Origin: CAVTJL01 sp963828215 | Lineage (GTDB): Bacteria > Pseudomonadota > Alphaproteobacteria > Geminicoccales > Geminicoccaceae | Length of the DNA stretch: 64,000 nt | Direction of reading: 5' to 3' | Assembly (NCBI GenBank): GCA_963828215.1 | Contig: CAWHFO010000042.1 | Location: forward strand, 266,613-330,612 | Shown here: one piece after another, positions 34,354 through 42,694 of the stretch | Layout: every line of letters begins with the position of its first letter | How positions within the stretch are numbered: position 1 is the stretch's first letter | The notes under the pieces: generated by a model | What the model was told of the DNA's origin: nothing | Database searches by the model: none | The model's input: only the letters and a program-made list of their open reading frames with translations | Program-made: the position numbers and the translations under genes

Positions 34354-36322
34354 GCTGCTGCTGGCGGCCGTTCTGGCTTGGCTCGCAGCCGCGATCCTGG
34401 CCCTGGCCGGCCTCCACAGGCCCGGCCGGCTCCTGCTCGTGATCGGCTGCGCGCTCGCCCTCGCGGGCTGCGTGCTGGGCCTGCCGGCCGGCACCGCCCC
34501 GGTCACGCTGCCGCTCGGCATCGCCGGCCAAGGGACTCCCTTCGCGCTCCGGCCGGAGGCGCTCTGGCTGATGGGTTTTGGTCTGGCGCCGGCGCTCCTC
34601 GCGGCGGTGCTCGGCAGCCCGTCGCCGGACGGTGCCCGCGGCTGGGTCGTGGGCGCGGGCGTGAGCCTGATCGGTGCGCTCGGCGTCTTCGGCGTCGGCG
34701 AAGGCGCGGCCTTTCTCGTCGCCTGGGAGCTGATGAGCCTCGGCGGCGCCATCATGCTGCTGGCCGAGCGGCTGGCCCCCGAGACCGGCCGGCCGGTGCT
34801 CTCGATGCTGGCGCTCCTCGAGGTCGGAGCGGTCGCCCTGCTGCTGGCGATCCTGATCCTCGGCCACAGGGCCGGCAGCCTCGACCTCGATGCCTTCCCG
34901 ACCGCGGCACAGGAGCTCTCGCCGGGCTGGGGCCTCGTCGTCGGCGTCCTTCTCCTCATCGGCTTCGGCGCCAAGCTCGGCCTCCTGCCTTTCTACGAAT
35001 GGTTCCCCGGCGCCTACGGCTCGGGCAGCGGCGCCACGGCTGCCCTTCTCTCCGGTGTCGTGCTCAACGCCGCCTTCTTCGGGCTGCTGCGCGGCCTCGG
35101 CGAATGGCTGCCCGACCTCATGCCGGCCACGGCCTTCGCCACGCTCGTCATCGGGGCAGGCGTGATCAGCGCCATCCTGGCCGCGCTCTACGCCTTCCAG
35201 CAGGAGGACTGGCGCCATCTGCTGAGCTTCTCCTCGGCCGAGAACGGCTCGATCGCGGTGACGCTCATGGGCGCCTCGCTCCTCTTCAGCGCGGACGGGC
35301 TGACCGAGCTCGGCGGCCTCGCCTGGACCGTGGCGCTCATTCACCTGGCGGCCCACGCGCTCGCCAAGAGCACGCTCTTCCTCGCCGCCGACGGCGTCTA
35401 CCGGTCCACCGGTCGCTACGCCATCGTCCAGGGCGGCCTGCTCGGGCGGGGCGGCTGGCTCTTCGGGCTGGGCGCCCTCTTCGCCGCGATGAGCCTCGCC
35501 GCGATGCCGCCCCTGGCCGGCTTCGTCAGCGAATGGTTTTTGTTCCAGACCGTCTTCCAGGGCTTTCATCTTCCCGATCTCGGGGGACGTCTCGTCCTGG
35601 CGCTCGCGGGCGCCGGCCTCGCCCTCTCCGTAGCCATCGCCTTCGCGACATTCGTAAAGGTCTTCGGGATCGGGCTCCTCGGACGCGGCACGCAGGGCTC
35701 GACCCACCGCCCCACGGGCGCAGCCGTCGGGTTGCAGGGCCTCCTCGTCCTGGCGCTCGCGGCCGGAATGCCGGTCTGGCTGAAGGCGCTCGGGCCCGCG
35801 ACGGTCGGACATTTCTCGGCCGACGTGGCGGCGCGGATGAGCGACGGCTGGCTCCTCGTGCCGCTCACCGCGACCTTCGCCTTCATCTCGCCCAGCAAGC
35901 TCGTGATCGTCATGCCGCTCCTGGCGCTCCTGCCCATCGGCCTGCTGCTGCTCGGAGCCCGGGGCGTGCGACGGGCACCGGTCTGGTACGGCGGCTGCCC
36001 TCAGGATGCCGAGCGGTCGGCCACCACGGCGCTCGCCTTCTCGAACGCGCTCAGGACGTTCTACAGCTTCGTCTACCGCCCGGTCGTCCGGGTCGAGCGC
36101 GAGCTGGCGAGGGGCTCCAACGGCCAGCCCTATTTCGTCCGCCGTCTCGACCTCACGCACGAGGTGCAGCCGATCTTCGAGCGCCGCCTGTTCGTGCCGA
36201 TCGTCGCCCTCGTGAATGCCGCCTCGACACGGATGCGCATGCTCCAATCGGGCAGCCTCAACTTCTATCAGGCGCTGATCGGCCTGCTCCTGGTCGCCAT
36301 TCTTCTCGTGCTGCTGATCTGA
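34334..36322 (+). CDS. HyfB/NuoL-like antiporter subunit
   Basis: 662 residues with 14 or more membrane segments. Channel residues: the glutamate in FLVAWELMSLGGAIMLLAER, the lysine in LIGFGAKLGLLPFYEWFPGA, and HLAAHALAKSTLFLAADGVY. The long C-terminal extension (YGGCPQDAERSATTALAFSN, RRLDLTHEVQPIFERRLF) matches HyfB/HycC of formate hydrogenlyases rather than NuoL's lateral helix. Second predicted ion channel of the complex. The start overlaps the ferredoxin-NuoB gene; crcB follows after 27 bases. Confidence 0.92.
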   Translation: MAVPVNELLLAAVLAWLAAAILALAGLHRPGRLLLVIGCALALAGCVLGLPAGTAPVTLPLGIAGQGTPFALRPEALWLMGFGLAPALLAAVLGSPSPDGARGWVVGAGVSLIGALGVFGVGEGAAFLVAWELMSLGGAIMLLAERLAPETGRPVLSMLALLEVGAVALLLAILILGHRAGSLDLDAFPTAAQELSPGWGLVVGVLLLIGFGAKLGLLPFYEWFPGAYGSGSGATAALLSGVVLNAAFFGLLRGLGEWLPDLMPATAFATLVIGAGVISAILAALYAFQQEDWRHLLSFSSAENGSIAVTLMGASLLFSADGLTELGGLAWTVALIHLAAHALAKSTLFLAADGVYRSTGRYAIVQGGLLGRGGWLFGLGALFAAMSLAAMPPLAGFVSEWFLFQTVFQGFHLPDLGGRLVLALAGAGLALSVAIAFATFVKVFGIGLLGRGTQGSTHRPTGAAVGLQGLLVLALAAGMPVWLKALGPATVGHFSADVAARMSDGWLLVPLTATFAFISPSKLVIVMPLLALLPIGLLLLGARGVRRAPVWYGGCPQDAERSATTALAFSNALRTFYSFVYRPVVRVERELARGSNGQPYFVRRLDLTHEVQPIFERRLFVPIVALVNAASTRMRMLQSGSLNFYQALIGLLLVAILLVLLI

Positions 36323-36349
36323 GCCGGCCCAACCCCGTGCGTGGACAGG

Positions 36350-36725
36350 ATGAACACCTACCTCTTCATCGCCATCGGCGGCACGCTCGGCTGCTGGGCC
36401 AGGTTCGGCATGACCAACCTGCTGCAGCTCGTCTATGGCCGCAGCTTTCCCTTCGCGACCCTCTTCATCAACGTCTCCGGCTCCTTCCTCATGGGCTTTC
36501 TCTTCATCGAGACCCTGGAGCGGCTGACAATTCCGCCCGACCTGCGGACCGGGCTGCTGACGGGCTTTCTCGGCGGCTACACGACCTTTTCCACCTTCGC
36601 GCATCGAGTCCCTGGTCCTGGTCGAGCAGGGCAACGTGCTGAGGAGCCTCGCCTACCTCCTGCTCTCCGTCGGGCTCGGCTTCTTCGCCGCGTTCGGCGG
36701 CGCCTACATCGCGCGCAACCTTTGA
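36350..36725 (+). CDS. crcB: Fluoride channel CrcB (Fluc), frameshifted near the end
   Basis: Starts MNTYLFIAIGGTLGCWARFG; a GTG nine bases earlier is possible. Family motifs: GGTLGCWARFG, LFINVSGSFLMGFLF (fluoride-pore asparagine region) and TGFLGGYTTFSTF with the phenylalanine pair of the pore. One extra base near 36603 breaks the frame. The natural end reads IESLVLVEQGNVLRSLAYLL to GGAYIARNL and TGA at 36723-36725, about 125 residues and four membrane segments. Exports fluoride passively. It is placed last but one in the riboswitch-2 operon, which ties the whole operon to fluoride. Confidence 0.9.
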
Positions 36726-36735
36726 GGACGGCGCC

Positions 36736-37056
36736 ATGAGCGAGGACGTCACGGTCGTCCGGATCTACCTCAACGAGGCCGACCACGGCCGCCGCACCAG
36801 CCTCATGCAGGAGGTCCTCAACATCCTGCACGACCAGCACCGGGTGCGTGGCGTCACCGTGTTCCGGGGCATCGCCGGGTTCGGCAGCGGCGGGCAGGTC
36901 CACGCCGCCGACATCCTCCGCCTGATGGTCGACCTCCCCCTGGTGATCGAGTTCTTCGACCAGCCGCCGGTCGTGCAGGCTGCTCTCGAGCTCCTGAAGG
37001 ACCTCGTCCCCAAGGGACACATCGTCGCCTGGAACGCCTCGTGCAGGTCGAGCTGA
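36736..37056 (+). CDS. DUF190-family protein, crcB partner
   Basis: 106 residues starting MSEDVTVVRIYLNEADHGRR, ten bases after crcB. It shows VRIYLNEADHGRRTSLMQEV, VRGVTVFRGIAGFGSGGQVH and LRLMVDLPLVIEFFDQPPVV, the same fold and motif order as the DUF190 protein at 28134-28478 but clearly diverged from it. Fluoride-riboswitch operons often pair crcB with such a gene. Last gene of the operon; it converges on the CNNM/CBS gene 15 bases away. Confidence 0.92.
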   Translation: MSEDVTVVRIYLNEADHGRRTSLMQEVLNILHDQHRVRGVTVFRGIAGFGSGGQVHAADILRLMVDLPLVIEFFDQPPVVQAALELLKDLVPKGHIVAWNASCRSS

Positions 37057-37070
37057 ACGTGCTCTCCGGC

Positions 37071-38183
37071 CTATCGGCCCGGCCCGGCGCCGATGCCTTC
37101 GCCCGTGCCACCGATGCCCAGCCGGCGGTTGCGTTCCTCACGTGCCCGCTCCAGCCGCAGGATCCGGCGCTGCCGCGCCCGCTCCGAGGGTGCCTGCAGC
37201 CGCGCCAGGTCGTCAGGCTCGTCGGTGATCGCCAGGCCCAGCATCGCCTCGAGCAGGTCCTCGAGCGTGACGAGGCCGACCGGCCGGGTGCCGCCGTCGA
37301 CCACGAGCGCGATCGTGTCCCGCTCCTCGAGGAGCTGCTCGACGGCACGCCTGACCGGCAGGGCCACCTCGAGCGTCGGCAGCGGCCGCATGAACCTGTC
37401 CAGCCGCGTGTCGCGCGGCATACCCTGCGCCACCGCTCTCAGAACCTCGCGCTGCGCGACATATCCGCGGATGGCCTGCGCGCCGGACGGCTGGAGCGGG
37501 ATACGGCTGAACGAGTTCGGCTTCCGGTGCGTCCAGAAGATCCTCGACGGTGCCGTCGGCAGGCAGCGTGACCACCGCGTCGAGCGGCGTGTGGACCTCG
37601 GCGAGGGTCACGCGGTGCAGAAAGACCAGGTTGGGAGCAGCTCGAACTCGGGGACGGAGATGGCACCCTCGCGCGGTGCCGCGGCGATGACCGCGGCCAA
37701 TTCCTCGCGCGTCATCCGGTCCCCGCCGCGTGCCGCGATGAGCTGGGTTATCAGCCGCGTGACGACAAGAACGGGCGCCCCCAGGCGCAGCAGGTGGGAG
37801 AGGATCCGCCCCACCGGTGCGGCGAGCACCGCCGCGCGCTGTGCTGCAAGCATCTTCGGGACGATCTCCGAGACCACGAGGAGGAGAAGCGTGAGGACGA
37901 CCGAGACGAGGCCGACGGCGTCGCTGCCGAAGATGCGGGCCGCCTCGGCACCGGCGAAGCTGGCACCGACCGTGCCGCCCCAGGTGTTGAGCACGAGGAT
38001 CAGGCTGATCGCGTCGTCGATCCGGTTCCGCTTGATCTCGAGAAGCTGGCCGGCGCCACGGCTGCCCGCCACGGCCTGCTGGCGCAGGACGGGCAGTCGT
38101 ATGCTGAGAAGGGTCGCCTCGAGCAGGGAGCAGCCGTGACAGATCGCGACGGCGAGAAGAATCCAGAGCGCAAGCGCGAGCAT
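37071..38183 (-). CDS. CNNM/CorC-type membrane protein with CBS domains, frameshifted
   Basis: Starts MLALALWILLAVAICHGCSL at 38183. The N-terminal DUF21/CNNM membrane domain includes EATLLSIRLPVL and SDAVGLVSVVLTLLLLVVSE-IVPKML with the family P-K motif. A CBS-domain pair follows (FLHRVTLAEVHTPLDAVVTL; RDTIALVVDGGTRPVGLVTL, EDLLEAMLG). Breaks near 37635 and 37510 interrupt the frame; the full protein is about 370 residues. These proteins move or sense divalent cations, mostly magnesium. Fluoride binds magnesium, which gives a possible reason for its place here, but no riboswitch precedes it on its own strand. Confidence 0.85.
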
Positions 38184-38236
38184 CGAGGTCTCTCATGGCC
38201 GGAACAAGGGGCGTCGTTAGCTGTTGTGATGGAGTA

Positions 38237-38264
38237 TTGAAACGGCCGCTACAATGCCTAAGTG
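38237..38264 (+). promoter_or_regulatory. Promoter before riboswitch 3
   Basis: TTGAAA at 38237-38242, 16-base spacer, TAAGTG at 38259-38264, just ahead of the aptamer. The CCTAAGT block matches the promoter of riboswitch 2. Confidence 0.5.
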
Positions 38265-38272
38265 TTTTTATG

Positions 38273-38322
38273 ATGGGGATGGAGCTTCCCCGAAACCGCC
38301 GACAAGGCTGATGGCTCCTACC
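38273..38322 (+). promoter_or_regulatory. Fluoride riboswitch 3 (crcB motif)
   Basis: GGGGATGGAGCTTCCCC, AAACCGCC and GGCTGATGGCTCCTACC match the aptamer consensus, including the CTCCTAC end. An alternative pairing of CCTACC (38317-38322) with GGTAGG (38336-38341) competes with P1 and is followed by a short T stretch, so control may be by early termination. The aptamer precedes the 39-residue membrane peptide and the two MutS-like genes. Confidence 0.93.
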
Positions 38323-38449
38323 GTGACGTGAGGATGGTAGGGTTTCGGCCGGGCGGCCCGATCCGCGCTTCCGATACCCTGCCTCCGACGTAGGTCGTCA
38401 CGGCGACCGGTGGCGATGCGTTGCGACGCACAAAGCGTGGAGCAGGGCT

Positions 38450-38569
38450 ATGTTGAACTTGCAGCTTATCACCTTCAGTGGCGTTCTCGGCGTGGTCTCG
38501 CTGCTCATGGCGAGCGCGCTGCTGGCGCGCAGGTCGGCGCTCGCACGGGCGCGGTCGAGACATCTCTGA
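38450..38569 (+). CDS. 39-residue single-pass membrane peptide
   Basis: ATG at 38450 with GGAG 7 bases upstream. It reads MLNLQLITFSGVLGVVSLLM then ASALLARRSALARARSRHL. One hydrophobic helix (residues 5-26) is followed by a very basic tail, the layout of small regulatory membrane peptides. It lies 130 bases after riboswitch 3 and before the MutS-like genes, so it should be fluoride-induced. No homologue comes to mind. Confidence 0.5.
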   Translation: MLNLQLITFSGVLGVVSLLMASALLARRSALARARSRHL

Positions 38570-38730
38570 GCGCACCTGGGCGTGACCACCGGCACATGAT
38601 CGATGCCGGGCCTGTGCGCGTCCTTGACATCCTTGTCCGACTGCATAGCTCGAGTCGTACGGTGGTGGAGTTCACCGGGAACCGCCTTCGGGCCAATAAC
38701 TCCTAGTGGCGCATTAGTTGCGAGGGAGCC

Positions 38731-40465
38731 ATGTCCACCACCCTGACTCTTCAAACCCGAGATGATGTCGAGCGACCCGTCGACGAAAGCGAGCTCTCGC
38801 GACCCGCTTTACTGGCTCTCGGGACCGCGCCCCGAACTACCCCGGCCGAACAGGACGAGACTTGCGCTCCCCAGCGTTCGGCCGGCTCGCCCGGGCCGGA
38901 ATCGGCCGGCCGCGACGGAGGGCCGGCCACTCGGTTCCACAGCATCCTCTTCCCCAGGGCCGAGGGGGCCGCTGCGCCCGGAGCCGACCAGGCGCCTTCC
39001 TGCCTTCGCGACCTCAACCTCGATCAGATCATCGAGTCCGCGATCGCCGGCAAGCAGGACTACGATCTGAGGCCGCTTTTCCTGCAGCCCCTGCACGACA
39101 TCGAGACGATCCGGTACCGCCACGACATCCTCCGTGACCTCGAGAGCCCCGACCTGCTGGAGCACATCCGATCCTTCGCGGCGGACATGCGCTCCGTGCG
39201 CGAGCATCGCGCGACCGCCGAGAAGCTCTACTACAAGGAGCAGGGGCAGGCCTGGCTCCTGGAGGCGGCGGACCTCTACCGCAAGGCGGTGGCCCGCCTG
39301 GCCAGCGAGCTGGCCGGCGCCCGGCTCGGGTCGACCGGCCTCCTCCTGTTTCGCGACCATCTCGGCGGCTACGTGCGGTCCGAGCGTTTCCGCACGCTCC
39401 AGGCCGATACCGACCGGCTGAAGGCGGCGCTGGCCGAGATCGAATACAGCTTTGTCATCAAAGGCGACCATGTCCGGGTCTGCCGCTACGAAGGCGAGCC
39501 GGACTACAGCGTCGACGTCGCGGCCACCTTCGCCAAGTTCGCCCAGCAGCCGACGAAGTCCTACCTCGTCAAGCTCTCCGACCAGGCGGAGATGAATCAC
39601 ATCGAGGCGGCCATCCTCAGCCGGGTGGCGCGCCTCCACCCCGCGCCGTTCGCGAGAGCTCGACGCCTATTGCGATCGCCACCGCGGCTATGCCGAGGAT
39701 TTGGTGATCGCGTTCGACCGCGGCATTCAGTTCTATCTTTCCTACCTCGAGTACATCGCCCCGGCGCGTCGGACGGGACTGCGCTTCTGCTATCCGTGCG
39801 TCTCCGCGACCTCGAAGGCGGTGCGCGGCGACGCCACGTTCGATCTCGCCCTGGCCGCACAGTTGGTCAGGGCCGGCAAGACCGTCGTCACCAACGATTT
39901 TCGCCTCGAGGGCAAGGAACGCATCATCGTCGTGACCGGGCCCAACCAGGGCGGAAAGACCACCTTCGCCCGGACGTTCGGCCAGCTTCACTATCTGGCC
40001 AGCCTCGGCCTGCTGGTCCCAGGCACTGAGGCGCAGCTGCTCCTGCCCGATCGGATCGCCACGCACTTCGAGCGGGAAGAGCTCGTCCACGATCTTCGGG
40101 GCAAGCTCGAGAACGATCTCTTCCGGATCAACGAGGACCTGAAAGGCGCCACCGGGAACAGCATCTTCATCCTGAACGAGATCTTCACCTCGACGACGCT
40201 GCACGACGCGATCTCGTTGAGCACGCGCATCCTCGAGAGGATCATCCGGCTCGACGCGCTGTGCGTCTGCGTCACGTTCATCGACGAGCTGACCACGCTC
40301 GCCGAGCAGACGGTGAGCATGGTCAGCAGCGTGATCCCCGAAGATCCGTCGCAGCGGACCTTCAAGGTCGTGAGGCGCCCGGCCGACGGTCTGGCCTATG
40401 CCGAGACCATCGCCCGGAAATACCGGCTCACCTACGATTGCCTGAGGGAGCGGCTGGGACCATGA
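38731..40465 (+). CDS. MutS-like ATPase A, frameshifted
   Basis: About 577 residues. The N-terminal part is unlike MutS mismatch-binding domains; a MutS III-like lever region includes DLRPLFLQPLHDIETIRYRH. One extra base near 39655 breaks the frame, after which ELDAYCDRHRGYAEDLVIAF continues. The ATPase domain has Walker A VVTGPNQGGKTTFARTFGQ and a Walker B-like FILNEIFTSTTLHDA in which the usual aspartate is asparagine (LNE for LDE). MutS-related ATPases are a recognised class of fluoride-riboswitch targets. The stop overlaps the start of the second MutS-like gene (ATGA), so they are co-translated and may form a heterodimer. Confidence 0.88.
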
Positions 40466-41959
40466 AGGCCTTTCTCATGTACCGGGATCGCGACGTCGAT
40501 CCGAAGAGCCCGTTGCCCTGGAACGAGGCGGCCCTGACGCAGGACCTGGGCCTGGACGTCCTGTTCCGGGCCATGGCCGCCGAGCGACGACTTCCTGCTC
40601 GACACCGCGAGACGGGCGGTGCTGTCCGGCACGACCGACCTCGACACCATCCTCTATCGCCAGGCAGTCCTCAAGGACTGCCTGCGGCATCGCCAGGTCG
40701 TCCAGCGGATCTACGGGGTGGCGGTCAGTGCCATCGAGCGCGAGCGGAAGGAATATCTGGGCAATCTCAGCAACTATCCGGGCTGGGTGCTCGCGCGAGG
40801 GATCAAGCTGCTCGAGATCTTCGTCGAGCTCCTGACCGAGCTGCGGCGGATCACCGATCGCGATGGCGGCGCGTTCGAATCGGAGGGCTTCCGCAGGTTC
40901 TTCCAGATGCTTCGGGACGAGCTCGGCACCGAGTTCTTCGAGGAGGTCCAGGACCATCTGAGGCGGCTCCGCTTCCATACCGGCGTGCCGATCAGCGCGC
41001 GGCTCGGCAAGGGCCTGAAGGGAACAGGCTACGTGCTCCGCCGGTCCGAGGAAGGCAGGCTGGACTGGGTGTGGCGGCTCCTGGCCCCGCGGGAGGAGCG
41101 CGGCTATACCTTCACCCTTCAGCCGCGCGACGAGGCCGGAGCGCGCTGCCTCGGCGAGCTGCGCGACCGGGGCATCAATCTGGTCGCGGACGCCCTGGGC
41201 AAGTCGGCCGACCACATCCTGGCCTTCTTTCGCATGCTGCGCACCGAGCTCGCCTTCTATATCGGCTGCGCCAATCTCAAGGATGCGCTCGAGCGTGCGG
41301 GGCAGACCACCTGCTTCCCTTCACCGGCCTCACCGGCCGAGCCGAGGTTCTCTTGCGAGGGGCTGTACGACGCGAGCCTGGCCCTCAGCCTGGGGCGGCC
41401 GGTCGTCGGCAACGACGTGGCGGGCGACGACAAGCTCCTCGTGGTCGTCACGGGTGCCAACCAGGGCGGCAAATCGACCTTCCTGCGCTCCGTCGGCCTG
41501 GCACAGCTGATGATGCAGTGCGGCATGATGGCGCCGGCAGCCGCGCTCTCGGCCAGCGTCTGCGACGGCCTCTTCACGCACTACAAGCGCGAGGAGGACA
41601 CGACGATGGAAAGCGGCAAGTTCGACGAGGAGATGGGCCGGATGAGCGAGATCGTCGACCACATGACGCCGAACGCGCTGCTGCTCTTCAACGAATCCTT
41701 TGCCGCCACCAACGAGCGGGAGGGCTCCGAGATCGCCCGGCAGATCGTGCGGGCGCTCGTCGATCAGCGAAAGCAAATCGTCTTCGTGACACACCTCTAC
41801 GACCTCGCGCACGGGCTCCACGAGCGCGGGATGAGGAGCGCAATGTTCCTCAGAGCGGACCGCCGCGGCGACGGGCAGCGAACCTTCAAGCTCGTCCCGG
41901 GCGAGCCGCTGGAGACCAGCTTCGGCGAGGACCTGTACGAGAGGATTTTCGCGGCATGA
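40462..41959 (+). CDS. MutS-like ATPase B, frameshifted
   Basis: Starts MKAFLMYRDRDVDPKSPLPW at 40462. One extra base near 40588 breaks the frame, then DDFLLDTARRAVLSGTTDLD follows. The lever region covers about residues 50-280. The ATPase domain has Walker A VVTGANQGGKSTFLRSVGLA, the ordered loop KREEDTTMESGKFDEEMGRM and a Walker B-like LLLFNESFAATNEREG, again with Asn for Asp (FNE). About 500 residues. It resembles its upstream neighbour in plan but not closely in sequence. Both lack recognisable mismatch-recognition and nuclease (Smr) domains, so a role in ordinary mismatch repair is unlikely. Confidence 0.88.
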
Positions 41960-42237
41960 GCAAAGGGGGTGCCGACCAGATGGGGACCGCGGCGCGGCGC
42001 GGTGGTGCCGATCGCCACGTCGTTCGGCATCGCCGTGCCGGCACCCCGTCGCCACCAGGCGGCAAGCCATGGTAACGGCTCCGCCGATCGGGGGAATTGC
42101 CGGCGCCTCGGGCCGTGTATCCGGGATAGGCGACCACAACGGTCACACGGCCCGCCTCCGCCGGCTCCTCCGCCGGCTGGCGGCGATCACGAACGGCTGC
42201 GCCCTGCCCGCCCCATGAAGGCCGTTGCGGGTCCGAC

Positions 42238-42675
42238 TCACGAGCCGAGGAGATCGCAGACCGCCCGCACGGCGACGGGGTAGCCCTTGGGACCGAGCCC
42301 GGCGATGACGGCGGTCGCCACCTTCGATACGTAGGAATGGTGGTAGTAGGCCTCGCGCCGATGGATGTTCGAAATATGCAGCTCGATGATCGGGCCGGGG
42401 AACATCTTGAGCGCGTCGAGGATCGCGATCGAGGTGAAGGTCAGGGCCGCCGGATTGATGATGATGCCAGCGCCGTCATCGATGGCCTCGTGGATCCAGC
42501 CCACGAGCTCGCCCTCGAAATGCGACTGGTGGAAGCGCACGGGGCGGGAGCCGGCGGCTTCGCGGCACATCGCCTCGACCTCGGCCAGGGTCGTGGTCCC
42601 GTAGATCTCCGGCTCGCGTTTCCCGAGGCGGTTCAGGTTCGGGCCATTGAGCACGAATATCGGCTTGGTCGTCAT
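42238..42675 (-). CDS. aroQ: Type II 3-dehydroquinate dehydratase-like protein
   Basis: 145 residues, the normal size of type II dehydroquinases. Lid residues are present: NGPNLNRLGKREPEIYG has the catalytic Arg and Tyr. FEGELVGWIHEAIDDGAGI and ELHISNIHRREAYYHHSYVS (histidine) are also standard. The usual N-P-G-A-Y-T-H-T-S block reads NPAALTFTS, so the His that holds the substrate in biosynthetic enzymes is Phe. Last gene of a minus-strand operon with a TRAP transporter and aroE, hence probably catabolic: quinate to 3-dehydroshikimate. The variant block suggests either a catabolic subtype or an altered substrate. Confidence 0.88.
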   Translation of the reverse strand: MTTKPIFVLNGPNLNRLGKREPEIYGTTTLAEVEAMCREAAGSRPVRFHQSHFEGELVGWIHEAIDDGAGIIINPAALTFTSIAILDALKMFPGPIIELHISNIHRREAYYHHSYVSKVATAVIAGLGPKGYPVAVRAVCDLLGS

Positions 42676-42694
42676 CGTCGATCCTTTGCTCGCT

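Noticed and set aside
34043..36634. Very long open frame on the minus strand opposite the NuoL-like gene
   Set aside because: The encoded sequence is low in complexity (runs of Glu, Gly, Arg, Gln), matches no family, and mirrors a clear membrane-protein gene. Such shadows are common in GC-rich DNA.
38410..38706. 98-codon open frame after riboswitch 3
   Set aside because: It overlaps, in another frame, the better supported 39-codon membrane peptide with a ribosome site. Its composition is unlike a folded protein.
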